From the NCBI GenBank assembly GCA_040222185.1, contig JAVKDP010000055.1, positions 1-35,406 on the forward strand: a DNA stretch of 35,406 bases, given 5' to 3'. The stretch is from JAVKDP01 sp040222185 (GTDB lineage: Bacteria; Bacteroidota; Rhodothermia; Balneolales; Balneolaceae). A model generated the notes under the pieces. That model had not been told where the DNA came from and searched no databases. It saw only the letters and a program-made list of their open reading frames with translations. Numbering within the stretch: the first letter of the stretch is position 1; the number at the start of each line of letters is the position of its first letter. Shown here in pieces: positions 8,285-15,950 of this stretch. A program made the position numbers and the translations under genes.

Positions 8285-10306
8285 ATGTTTGATTGTCTGC
8301 TTTCAAAGTCAAAAAAAAGGGTGCCTTTTTTCTATTTACTGACTCTTGTAATCTGTTTTCTCCTGACAACGCAATCAGCAGTAGTACAACAATCTATTAA
8401 GCTAGATCTGTTTCTCTCTGAAGAGTATATAATAGCCATTCAAGGTGATGAGAAAGGTGTACCCGAAATTCAAGACTTTGAAGCTCTACAAATCCGATAT
8501 CAAGACGAGGTTTTTAACTCTTATAAAATTTTTTGGATAGGCATTTTTCTTTTTGCTTTGATTTGTATTACTGCAACTCTCGTTATAAGGGTCAGAACCA
8601 ACAACTTCAAAAAAAGAGAGTCTGAATTACAGAATATTGTAAACATCAGAACCAAAGAGTTGCTTCAAGAAAAGTATAAAACTGAGCTTCAGGCAGAGCA
8701 GTTAAAAGAGATGGCTGGTTTAAAATATAAGCTGTTTTTCAACATCAGCCGAAAACTACAAACGCCATTAAAACTTATTATTACTCCATTGGAGAAGCTT
8801 CATTCCAGGAAAACAAGGATAAATAGCAGGGAATGGAAAAAGGAAACGGATGTTGTACTTCAGAATAGCAAGAAACTGCTTAACCAATTTGAACAGTTTC
8901 TTGAAGTTTCACACATCGATAGTGGAAATATAGAACTGAACCTCAGTGAGGTTTCTATTTCCGTCTTTTTAAAAAAAATATCCCAACAGTACGTTGATTC
9001 ATGCCTGGCTAAGGGAATTCATCTGCACTACAGCACAGGTTTTACCGGAGATAAAGTCAACATTGACAAGAAAAAAATAGAACAAGTTGTTCGAAGCCTT
9101 ATCTCAAACGCTATTAAGTTTACACCTCATAATGGGAAGATATATATCCATTTAGATGAGACGGAGGATGAATTTACTATCGAAATTAAAGACTCGGGGA
9201 TTGGAATCGATGCTGAATCACTTCCTAAAATTTTTGATCCTTTTTACCAGGTACAGGAATCAGAAGGCTTTGGAATTGGCCTTTCAATGGCTAAACAATA
9301 CATAGAATTACACTTGGGAGAGATTAAGGTTGAATCGATTCTAAGTATTGGAACTATATTCTCAATATCGATACCAAAGAAACAACCCAACGCAAACACA
9401 CCAATACAACCGGAAGAAGAGCTTATCCCTCCTCAGTTAAATGATAAATCGGTAGCCTATTATTCTACACTTCCAGTTAATGATACACTAGACAAAACAA
9501 CTATACTTGTTGTTGACGATAATGAGGATATCAGGGATTTCATTGCATCTATCCTGGAAGATGATTTTGAAATCATTGAATCAAGCAATGGAAAAGTCGC
9601 CTATCAAAAAATACTTGAACACCCTCCTGATTTAATCATTTCAGACATTATAATGCCTGAAATGGATGGGATTGAGCTTAATAAACTCCTGAAATCCAAT
9701 GAACATACAGCAGCAATACCTTTTATTTTTCTTACCGGAAAGTCAGAAAGAAGCAATAGGATTAAGGGAATTAAAGAAGGTGCCGATGTTTATCTCACTA
9801 AGCCTTTTGATGAGGAAGAACTAAAGAGTCATGTATACAATCTTATAACCAGCAGGCTCAGGCTTCGTAATCAAATTCTAAAGAATATTCAGGAAGCTCC
9901 TCTCTTAATACCTAAAAAGAATACGACTGAAGACTCGTTCTTAAAAGATTTATATGAGATAATTGAAAATGAGTACTCAAACCCGAAGCTTAGCGTGAAT
10001 GCAATACAGGAAAGGCTTTTTATGAGCCGATCTAGCTTCTATAGAGCTATTAATGAAAAAACAGGGCTCAATACCCAACAGTTTATTAACTCGTATCGCC
10101 TTCAAAAAGCGAGAGAGATGCTAATGAATGAAAAGGGTTCTATTTCTGAAATTGCATATGCCTGTGGCTTTAACAGCCTTTCCTACTTTAGCAGATCGTT
10201 CAAGGAAAAATTTAAAGAAACGCCTTCTCAGTTTTTAAAAGGTGTATCTAAAAGAGCCAGCTTTATTTCTAACATTGAAACTGGGACAAGAACTGATTCT
10301 CCCTGA
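8285..10306 (+). CDS. Hybrid sensor kinase-like / receiver / AraC regulator lacking the H-box histidine and the beta-propeller sensor
   Basis: 673 aa. It has two membrane segments (about 13-35 and 82-102) enclosing a loop of only about 45 residues, a coiled coil (105-145), HisKA-like (145-210), HATPase (260-364), receiver (405-520) and a C-terminal AraC-type helix-turn-helix (555-655). This is the C-terminal architecture of hybrid two-component systems (HTCS), but the large periplasmic beta-propeller is absent. The H-box reads 'NISRKLQTPLKLI' where the family has NISHELRTPL: Arg156 (CGA at 8750-8752) replaces the phospho-acceptor His. The ATP-binding boxes (N275, D303-S-G-I-G) and receiver D454/K506 are intact. 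It may be phosphorylated by another kinase or work as an ATP-dependent scaffold. The AraC part ('SEIAYACGFNSLSYFSRSFK') should bind DNA. Targets are unknown; the flanking cassettes are candidates. Confidence 0.9.
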   Translation: MFDCLLSKSKKRVPFFYLLTLVICFLLTTQSAVVQQSIKLDLFLSEEYIIAIQGDEKGVPEIQDFEALQIRYQDEVFNSYKIFWIGIFLFALICITATLVIRVRTNNFKKRESELQNIVNIRTKELLQEKYKTELQAEQLKEMAGLKYKLFFNISRKLQTPLKLIITPLEKLHSRKTRINSREWKKETDVVLQNSKKLLNQFEQFLEVSHIDSGNIELNLSEVSISVFLKKISQQYVDSCLAKGIHLHYSTGFTGDKVNIDKKKIEQVVRSLISNAIKFTPHNGKIYIHLDETEDEFTIEIKDSGIGIDAESLPKIFDPFYQVQESEGFGIGLSMAKQYIELHLGEIKVESILSIGTIFSISIPKKQPNANTPIQPEEELIPPQLNDKSVAYYSTLPVNDTLDKTTILVVDDNEDIRDFIASILEDDFEIIESSNGKVAYQKILEHPPDLIISDIIMPEMDGIELNKLLKSNEHTAAIPFIFLTGKSERSNRIKGIKEGADVYLTKPFDEEELKSHVYNLITSRLRLRNQILKNIQEAPLLIPKKNTTEDSFLKDLYEIIENEYSNPKLSVNAIQERLFMSRSSFYRAINEKTGLNTQQFINSYRLQKAREMLMNEKGSISEIAYACGFNSLSYFSRSFKEKFKETPSQFLKGVSKRASFISNIETGTRTDSP

Positions 10307-10313
10307 TTTGCAC

Positions 10314-10347
10314 AAAAAAGCCCTATACAACTTAATGTACAGGGCTT
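10314..10347 (-). terminator. Bidirectional intrinsic terminator between convergent genes
   Basis: On the minus strand a 10-bp stem (GCCCTGTACA / TGTATAGGGC, with one G-U wobble) with loop TTAAGT is followed by six Ts. This is a standard rho-independent terminator for the minus-strand gene at 10393-11154. The A-rich side and the T-rich flank also make it usable for the plus-strand regulator ending at 10306. The wobble pair only works on the minus strand, which supports that orientation. Confidence 0.85.
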
Positions 10348-10379
10348 AATTCTTTTCAGAAGTTTATGAGGGATGATTT
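10314..10379 (-). repeat. 66-base 3' element, copy A (terminator plus conserved leader)
   Basis: On the minus strand this is a 32-base conserved stretch containing a mini-hairpin TTCT-GAAA-AGAA (GNRA-type tetraloop), followed by the terminator hairpin. It matches copy B at 16037-16102 over all 66 positions except seven, and all seven lie in the upper stem, where pairing is kept by changes on both sides. It follows the stop of the gene at 10393 by 13 bases. Confidence 0.85.
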
Positions 10380-10392
10380 TATAACCCAGGTT

Positions 10393-11154
10393 TTAAGCAC
10401 GCTTATACAAAATCGGAATAGCAGCAACATTGTTAGCATAAAAATTATCTAAAACGAATTTTCTGAATGATCTTTTAAAAAGTATAGAAGGCAAAATGTC
10501 TAGCATACTATCCCACCGACAATGATTAATCACAGTAAACGGCGACTTGTTTTGGTTATCCGGAAGAAGTAAGGTAGAATTATCAAGCCTGGTCTCTTGT
10601 TGAAACCAACCTGCAGTATATTCCCAAATTCCAATATTTTGCTCCAGGTTATCTGCATAAAAGAAGTTGAATAAAAATACTCCCTGTTTATCATGATCAA
10701 CCGAATCGATTCTCCTTTCATTAGTGGCCATCAAAAAAAGAGTTTTACTAGCAATCTTACCTAACTGTTCTTTAATTCCTTCTATATATTTACTCGACCT
10801 TGCTTCCGAAGCAGTTGTTATATCTTTAATCTCTATTAGCACAACAACATCAAACTTTGCTATAGGTACGTGAGGCCTTTCTCTTAACAACTTCCCTTTA
10901 CCTGGGGGGATTAGTTGTGCCTTAAAAACTGCCACATCTTCTATCCCTTCTTGTCGTTTTATTTTTTCACACTGTGATTTACAGTAAGCAAGCAGTTTTT
11001 TCTTCTTATTACCCGTCCGGAAATAAAATGGGGAAAAATTGGAATCTACTTCAGCAGCAAATAAAAAATAATGACTTTTCGATGGAGGCACTAAGGCAAC
11101 TTTTCTAAAGCTCAACTCTGGGTTTACGATGGTAATGTTTTCCTGATGCTTCAT
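10393..11154 (-). CDS. Uncharacterised 253-aa protein downstream of cassette II
   Basis: I do not recognise the family with confidence. There is no signal peptide or membrane segment, so it is probably cytoplasmic. The C-terminal half has the look of alpha/beta-barrel repeats: strand 'FDVVVLIEIKD' (101-111) plus a helix, then strand 'GVFLFNFFYAD' (158-168), a helix with 'EYTAGWFQQETRLDNSTLLLP' features (178-198), and 'FTVINHCRWDSMLDILPS' (206-223) ending 'AIPILYKRA'. A dimeric ferredoxin-like/ABM-type fold is possible but unproven. It starts 37 bases after the PID-CTERM stop, with an 8-bp inverted repeat in between, and ends at a strong terminator. It could be the last gene of the cassette II transcript or have its own promoter. 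It has no counterpart after cassette I. Confidence 0.75.
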   Translation of the reverse strand: MKHQENITIVNPELSFRKVALVPPSKSHYFLFAAEVDSNFSPFYFRTGNKKKKLLAYCKSQCEKIKRQEGIEDVAVFKAQLIPPGKGKLLRERPHVPIAKFDVVVLIEIKDITTASEARSSKYIEGIKEQLGKIASKTLFLMATNERRIDSVDHDKQGVFLFNFFYADNLEQNIGIWEYTAGWFQQETRLDNSTLLLPDNQNKSPFTVINHCRWDSMLDILPSILFKRSFRKFVLDNFYANNVAAIPILYKRA

Positions 11155-11177
11155 AGTACAAAAAGGAAATTCGTTTT

Positions 11178-11198
11178 GGAATGATTAAACATCATTCC
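11178..11198 (-). promoter_or_regulatory. 8-bp perfect inverted repeat overlapping the PID-CTERM stop
   Basis: The arms GGAATGAT and ATCATTCC are separated by TAAAC on the plus strand. The repeat covers the stop codon of the PID-CTERM gene and lies 24-44 bases upstream of the start at 11154. There is no T-tract on the minus side, so it is not a canonical terminator; an mRNA-processing or stability hairpin, or an operator, are the alternatives. Confidence 0.4.
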
Positions 11199-11392
11199 AA
11201 CTCTTCTCCTTGCTTCCTCTTCTCTCTGAGCTTTTTTAGGGCATAAGCCCCACCTGCCGCCGCAAGTAACCCCAATCCTCCGTCGATGGGTGCCTGTGCA
11301 GGATCACCAGGTAACCCAGGTTGCGCAAAAGTCAAACTTGTGATAAGCAAAGGGAATGTAAGAGTTAAGAAAATTCTGATTGATATTTTCAT
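11192..11392 (-). CDS. PID-CTERM mini-protein, cassette II
   Basis: 66 aa with a signal peptide (IFLTLTFPLLITSLTFA-Q), then a ten-residue linker 'PGLPGDPAQA', then the PID-CTERM-type tail 'PIDGGLGLLAAAGGAYALKKL' features and a basic, charged end. There is no passenger domain. It aligns without gaps to the cassette I protein. In the stretch of 17 codons from P-I-D-G-G on, all amino acids are identical while 12 codons differ by synonymous changes only, which indicates purifying selection on the peptide. It starts 20 bases after the CxxC gene and is probably translated from the same mRNA. It is presumably processed by an exosortase-like or related sorting enzyme encoded elsewhere; this is inferred from family behaviour, not visible here. 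Confidence 0.88.
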   Translation of the reverse strand: MKISIRIFLTLTFPLLITSLTFAQPGLPGDPAQAPIDGGLGLLAAAGGAYALKKLREKRKQGEELE

Positions 11393-11412
11393 GATGTAAT
11401 AAATTTTTTGAG

Positions 11413-11685
11413 TTATGTGTTATGAGATAGTGCAGAAGCAAACTTCTTCAAATGCACTAGTAAACTATTCTTGTTTTCCGGTGTATGAATTGCCTTTCTA
11501 GATTGAATCACTTCTTTTTGCTTATGAATGCAAGATTGGCAAGCTTTTTTCTGAACCCCAAACACGTCTACTGTCTTAAGCACAACAATATAAGAGCCTA
11601 TAAGCCTGAGCTTACCTTCCTCGACATGGCAAAAATCACATACTTTGCTATTACCGGAATGCTTATCAATTAATGATGTTTTCAT
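11413..11685 (-). CDS. Small double-CxxC (zinc-ribbon-like) protein, cassette II
   Basis: 90 aa with C16-DF-C19 and C49-QS-C52, again 29 residues apart. The core 'VVLKTVDVFGVQKKACQSC' parallels 'VTLKAVNVNGLIKKGCQAC' of the 58-aa protein at 2316-2492. The extra length is a short N-terminal extension and a lysine-rich C-terminal tail of about 35 residues absent from the cassette I copy. There is no signal peptide or membrane segment. It lies 41 bases after the secreted-protein gene and 20 bases before the PID-CTERM gene. A zinc-binding adaptor or regulator is plausible; the biochemical role is unknown. Confidence 0.85.
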   Translation of the reverse strand: MKTSLIDKHSGNSKVCDFCHVEEGKLRLIGSYIVVLKTVDVFGVQKKACQSCIHKQKEVIQSRKAIHTPENKNSLLVHLKKFASALSHNT

Positions 11686-11726
11686 AGCAATAGAATCTAG
11701 ATTAATGGTTTTACTTTAAGCGTTGA

Positions 11727-14700
11727 CTATTTAATCAGAGTCATTTTCCTTGTAAGTACTTTGTCTCCTACCTGAAGTCTGTAGATATACAAACCGCTGG
11801 CAAACTGTTTTGCGTCAAAATTAATGGAATATCTTCCGGCTGATCGTGGTTCATTAATTAGTTCCGAGACTCTTCTGCCCACAGAATTAAACACCTCCAA
11901 CCTAACCGTAGCTTGGGTCGTGGTAGCAAAGCTAATTACAGTGGTCGGGTTGAAGGGATTGGGGTAATTTTGATCCAGGGTGATCTCTGCTGGCAAGGTT
12001 TCTGACGACTCGGTGAAAACAGCTACTCCTGGGGTAATGATGATCGTAAAACGTGACTCTTCATTCCTTTTCGATTTTAGTACTTCTGGCACTATTACTC
12101 CGTGAGACAGAATATCAGGTTCCTGCTCTGAGCTTTGTTTTGAATTATTCTTTGGGCTCTGAAAACTGTATGTAGTTTGTTTACTTAATAGAACTTCTTT
12201 TCCATTATCATTATCTCTTAATACTATTTCCCAATTATCAGGGAAGTTTTTTTGCTCCCATGACAGTTTAAAATCCTTGTCCAGATTATTACCATCAAAA
12301 TCCAGAGCTACATTTATAGCTTCTTCCAGGTCAACGGGTAATGCATTAATTTCCAAAGCCGCTCCATTTTCCAACAGCGTATAAAGCGAAAGGTAATCAT
12401 CACTTAGTGATTTGAGTTTGTATGCGTCTAGTGGATCTTTATCTATGCTAGCTTCGTTACTAAGCATGATAATTGTCTCAGAACTCTTCTCACCCCCTGA
12501 AAGAGATAATTTTAATACAGGAATAGGATTTTTTTTGTAGAACAAACCTCCTCCACTACGTACAGTATCACTTATGGAAAGAGAAGGGCTTCCAGCATTC
12601 GCTTTTACCCAAAAACCTTGCCAGGGAGCAATTATTCCATTATCCAGGGTGCCTGTAATTCCGTTCCATGTCCGGTAGGCACCTGTTCCGCTATTTTGCG
12701 AATCATCCCAGATGTAAATGGATGCATCCAGGTTGGAAGAAGTCAACCCATTGCTGGCATCCCAATCTATACTGGCTCCAAAAGGGTTCCCTACAAGGTT
12801 CCAGCCATCGTCTAATATAGTTCCTGTGTCCGTAAAGGAAAGAGAGGGAGTAACAATTCCATTATTCTGTGTTTCTTCCACTCGGATATTTTTTGGAAAG
12901 CCATCCGGAATGGCGTCAAAATCATCGTCATCATATACAAAGGTAATAAACGCTACACCGGGAGATGGAACATCAGTGGCATTAGAAATGGAAACGAATT
13001 GTTGTGTGGTTTCATCCCATGTATACACGTTTGAAGTACCGCTAAGAGCATCAGCTCCAGTAAATCCTTGCGTAGCCAATGAATCTAGCAATGTTGAGTA
13101 TGCAACATTTGCAAAGGGAGAGGACATTATCCTCCAACCTTCTCCTCCACTTATGAAAGTACCTCGCGGGTGTGGTTCATTAGAAAGCCTGGCTCCATTT
13201 TCAAGAGTTCCATGATTGGCCGTTCCGGTAGCATCCGTAATGGTAGATGTAGAGAATTCATCAAATGAATAATAAGCAGCTAAACCAGTCTCATCCCCAA
13301 CCAGTTTTTGATACATATTTATTCGGATTTGTTCTTCTGTACGAACCGTACTCCAAAGCCTTAATTCATCTATATTAGCCGCCAATGCGCTACTTCCTGA
13401 CCTGGATCCTACCGTGACTACACCCGCGTTAAGAGTAATATTCCCTGTAAAATTATTTTTTGTGTTATCAAGAACTCCGTCAACATATACATGAGCTTCG
13501 TTTGTAGAACTTTTAAGCGTAACCGCAAAATGATGCCATTTCCCATCCATTATTTGTTGTGTGGTTACTATCGAGCTGCTGCCTACGTTATTAGGATCCA
13601 CTGAAAATCGAAGATAACCTGTCCCGGAATCTCCACTAGCATTACTGGTTTTGATATAATATTCGTGATCGAATATGCCCTTTTCCAGTACAATACCATT
13701 TGTTGATGCAGATCCTTTAATCCAGAATTCGATGGTTAAAGAGTCAATAAACTGGTTTGAAGTAAGACCATGCGGAATATTCAAATAGTCGTTGGATCCA
13801 TCCAATGACAACGATAACCCAGTAATATCACTTTCGGGATCTATAGGTACATTCCCAGTGGGATCTGGAGCAGGCAGTGTTTGAGCAACTTCATTGATGA
13901 TTACTTCTGTTACTTCAGCATCCAATACGTTTCCTGGATTTGCACTAGATGAAACATCGTAAGCCAACCAGTAATAATTGAAGCCGTCTAATAGAGCCGA
14001 TGCTTCAGAAAACATCATTTCTCCTTCAGGTTCTCCAATTTCATCTCCATATGATGTGTCCGTAGAAAAGATATTTTCACCTGCAGTACTATACATATAA
14101 GCATCTGATATATCCGAAACCGAACTACTCCCATCCGTATCAAGTGTTAAGCTCTGCAAAGTAGGCTCTACGACTCCACTCACAACGATATTTATTTTTA
14201 ATATTGGAATCTCACCCCCTCCCGAAGTAGTTACAGTGTCCACTTGCTCTACGATTACCAGGGAACCCGTTATAGTTTCGAAGTTGGCCTGGGATTTTGC
14301 TAAAGGAAAAGCATCGGCAGGCTCATTACCTGGTAAACTGAACGAAGCGTCTGCAAGACCATTTGCATCTATATCATTATTGGTATGTGAGGAATAGAAG
14401 TTCCCTAAAAACTGGCCAAATTGTGTTCCTCCATCATGTGTATAAATTTCTTCATGTTCTGAATTCCAAAAGTTTCCTGCAGAAGATGAAGAAGTGATGG
14501 CTCCTGTTATGTCATTTAAATAAATACGATTGCTCCCTGCTCCACTCTCGATATTAAATGAGTTTGAAGTTCCATTAATAGTATTGTTTAAAAAAGAATT
14601 ACCAGTGTTTGTTCCTTGCATATAGATTGCATCTGACGAAGCTGTTATTTCATTATTTTGGATGGTGCTGCTGTTACTAGAACTCAGCCATACCCCTCTG

Positions 14701-15218
14701 GCATTAATTTTAGTTGCAGACCATCCTAACCTACAATTCTGTATGATTAAACTAGAAATACTTGAAGTTGCAATTGCACCCCTCCCGACCCCAGTAGCTC
14801 CATATATATCTAGTCCGTCTATCGTTATATTATTTCCGAAAATAAGAATCGCGTTAAGTGATGTGTTTAACGCTTTTACTTGAGGATTAGGACCTACGGT
14901 ATCTGCTCTCATAAGTACCAAACCGCTTTTAGAAAAACCTATAGTTATGTTATCGGTATAGTCATCAGTGTTCTCATCATTATCGTCCATAACTTTAACT
15001 GTATCACCTCCGGCGGCGCTAAGTACAGCAAAATTAATAGTGCGCCATGGGGTAGCACTGCTACCGTTATTGCTGTCATTTCCTGTGGGACTAACATACC
15101 AGGTACTTTGTGCACTTAAAGGAATGGTTACAAGACCTATGAGTAAAAAGACTACTGGTAATACAAGTAAATATTTGAGTATGGGAATAAGATTAATTGT
15201 TTTCATGATGTTTTGCAT
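11727..15218 (-). CDS. Giant secreted beta-helix / sialidase-N-like / LamG protein with T9SS sorting domain, cassette II
   Basis: 1163 aa. A signal peptide ends near 'PLSAQ', followed by 'WYVSPTGNDSNNGS', the usual opening of secreted beta-helix proteins. Beta-helix repeats run to about residue 300. Residues 314-460 resemble the N-terminal module found before BNR/sialidase domains ('LTLDTDGSSSVSDISDAY', later 'YYWLAYDVSSSANPGN'). LamG follows at about 470-650 ('SLTIEFWIKGS', 'KWHHFAVTLKSS', 'DELRLWSTVR'), then the 'GGEGWRIMSSP' module (about 690-900) and a T9SS domain from about 1085 ('NYPNPFNPTTV', ending 'KMTLIK'). From LamG to the end it is collinear with the cassette I protein, while the N-terminal parts differ. 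ATG codons at 15218 and 15206 are both possible starts. A TetR-operator-like repeat lies 34-61 bases upstream. Confidence 0.9.
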   Translation of the reverse strand: MQNIMKTINLIPILKYLLVLPVVFLLIGLVTIPLSAQSTWYVSPTGNDSNNGSSATPWRTINFAVLSAAGGDTVKVMDDNDENTDDYTDNITIGFSKSGLVLMRADTVGPNPQVKALNTSLNAILIFGNNITIDGLDIYGATGVGRGAIATSSISSLIIQNCRLGWSATKINARGVWLSSSNSSTIQNNEITASSDAIYMQGTNTGNSFLNNTINGTSNSFNIESGAGSNRIYLNDITGAITSSSSAGNFWNSEHEEIYTHDGGTQFGQFLGNFYSSHTNNDIDANGLADASFSLPGNEPADAFPLAKSQANFETITGSLVIVEQVDTVTTSGGGEIPILKINIVVSGVVEPTLQSLTLDTDGSSSVSDISDAYMYSTAGENIFSTDTSYGDEIGEPEGEMMFSEASALLDGFNYYWLAYDVSSSANPGNVLDAEVTEVIINEVAQTLPAPDPTGNVPIDPESDITGLSLSLDGSNDYLNIPHGLTSNQFIDSLTIEFWIKGSASTNGIVLEKGIFDHEYYIKTSNASGDSGTGYLRFSVDPNNVGSSSIVTTQQIMDGKWHHFAVTLKSSTNEAHVYVDGVLDNTKNNFTGNITLNAGVVTVGSRSGSSALAANIDELRLWSTVRTEEQIRINMYQKLVGDETGLAAYYSFDEFSTSTITDATGTANHGTLENGARLSNEPHPRGTFISGGEGWRIMSSPFANVAYSTLLDSLATQGFTGADALSGTSNVYTWDETTQQFVSISNATDVPSPGVAFITFVYDDDDFDAIPDGFPKNIRVEETQNNGIVTPSLSFTDTGTILDDGWNLVGNPFGASIDWDASNGLTSSNLDASIYIWDDSQNSGTGAYRTWNGITGTLDNGIIAPWQGFWVKANAGSPSLSISDTVRSGGGLFYKKNPIPVLKLSLSGGEKSSETIIMLSNEASIDKDPLDAYKLKSLSDDYLSLYTLLENGAALEINALPVDLEEAINVALDFDGNNLDKDFKLSWEQKNFPDNWEIVLRDNDNGKEVLLSKQTTYSFQSPKNNSKQSSEQEPDILSHGVIVPEVLKSKRNEESRFTIIITPGVAVFTESSETLPAEITLDQNYPNPFNPTTVISFATTTQATVRLEVFNSVGRRVSELINEPRSAGRYSINFDAKQFASGLYIYRLQVGDKVLTRKMTLIK

Positions 15219-15251
15219 TTCGATTTGGAAGCTTGGCTCAATAAGAACTAA

Positions 15252-15279
15252 AGAAACTATTTATGTTTTTATAGTTTCC
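15252..15279 (-). promoter_or_regulatory. Operator-like inverted repeat upstream of the cassette II secreted protein
   Basis: Perfect 8-bp arms GAAACTAT and ATAGTTTC lie at 15253-15260 and 15271-15278. The 28-bp site is the same length as, and largely identical to, the site at 15951-15978 in front of the TetR gene. It lies 34-61 bases before the start of the secreted-protein gene, between it and tetR, and is a probable binding site for that TetR protein. Confidence 0.6.
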
Positions 15280-15331
15280 ATTAGTTTAAATTTTTTTGTG
15301 TTTCAAAGTGGTGGTAACTTATTTATGCATT

Positions 15332-15940
15332 TTATTCTCCAAAAAAGTCATACTTCTCTTTAGCTTCTGGAGTTAATGCGCCTTCGATTAATAATTTCAT
15401 AATTCCATTAAAGGCCTCTTTTGCAGAAAAGGATTGTTGGGTTAACACCCTGGGATTCACAATAGATTCTACCGAACTGATAAATACCATATGAAATAAT
15501 TCTATATCCACGTCTGCTCTAAAAATGTGTTCCCTTTTTGCCTGTTCAAACATTTCATAAAGGTGAGAAAGAATATGCTCAGAGCGAAAGGTTTCAATTT
15601 CTTGCCAAAGTGCAGGTGATGAGTTTTGTACATCTAACACAAACTGTTTACTCATCTTGCCAAGCATTTCACCTAATACAAGCATCAGGTCGATCATTTT
15701 CTTTTCAAAGGTATTATCTGAATCTACAATTCTTTTCACTTTGGTTCGGACACGGCGAGTAAACAACTCTACGACCCCTTTTAACAGATCCTGTTTGCTA
15801 GGAAAGAATTTATAAATAGTCTTTTTACTTACCCTAAGCTCAGAGGCAATCTCGTCCATGTTTACTTTAGACACACCAGAATTCATATACCGATTAGAGG
15901 CATGTTCCAGAATTTTTTTTTCGTTATCGTCTCTGGTCAT
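15332..15940 (-). CDS. TetR/AcrR-family transcriptional regulator
   Basis: 202 aa. The N-terminal 60 residues form a TetR helix-turn-helix ('ILEHASNRYMNSGVSKVNMDEIA', recognition segment 'VSKKTIYKFFPSKQDLL'). The all-helical C-terminal half is the variable ligand and dimer domain and gives no clue to the ligand. The gene lies directly upstream of cassette II on the same strand (113 bases). Very similar 28-bp inverted repeats stand before its own start (10-37 bases upstream) and before the cassette II secreted protein. Autoregulation plus control of cassette II, probably by repression, is the natural reading; repression itself is inferred from family habit. Confidence 0.93.
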   Translation of the reverse strand: MTRDDNEKKILEHASNRYMNSGVSKVNMDEIASELRVSKKTIYKFFPSKQDLLKGVVELFTRRVRTKVKRIVDSDNTFEKKMIDLMLVLGEMLGKMSKQFVLDVQNSSPALWQEIETFRSEHILSHLYEMFEQAKREHIFRADVDIELFHMVFISSVESIVNPRVLTQQSFSAKEAFNGIMKLLIEGALTPEAKEKYDFFGE

Positions 15941-15950
15941 ATCTAAAAAT

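Noticed and set aside
8260..8292. Ten-codon leader ORF overlapping the start of the hybrid regulator, with AAGGA upstream
   Set aside because: It is short, and its peptide shows no attenuator-like codon run; it could be translational coupling, but there is too little to support a feature.
12718..13215. Plus-strand open frame (165 aa) opposite the cassette II secreted protein
   Set aside because: No recognisable domain and it lies wholly inside a well-supported coding region on the other strand.
14968..15363. Plus-strand open frame (131 aa) across the start of the cassette II secreted protein
   Set aside because: It crosses the signal-peptide region and the operator in antisense; the composition looks like a reading-frame accident.
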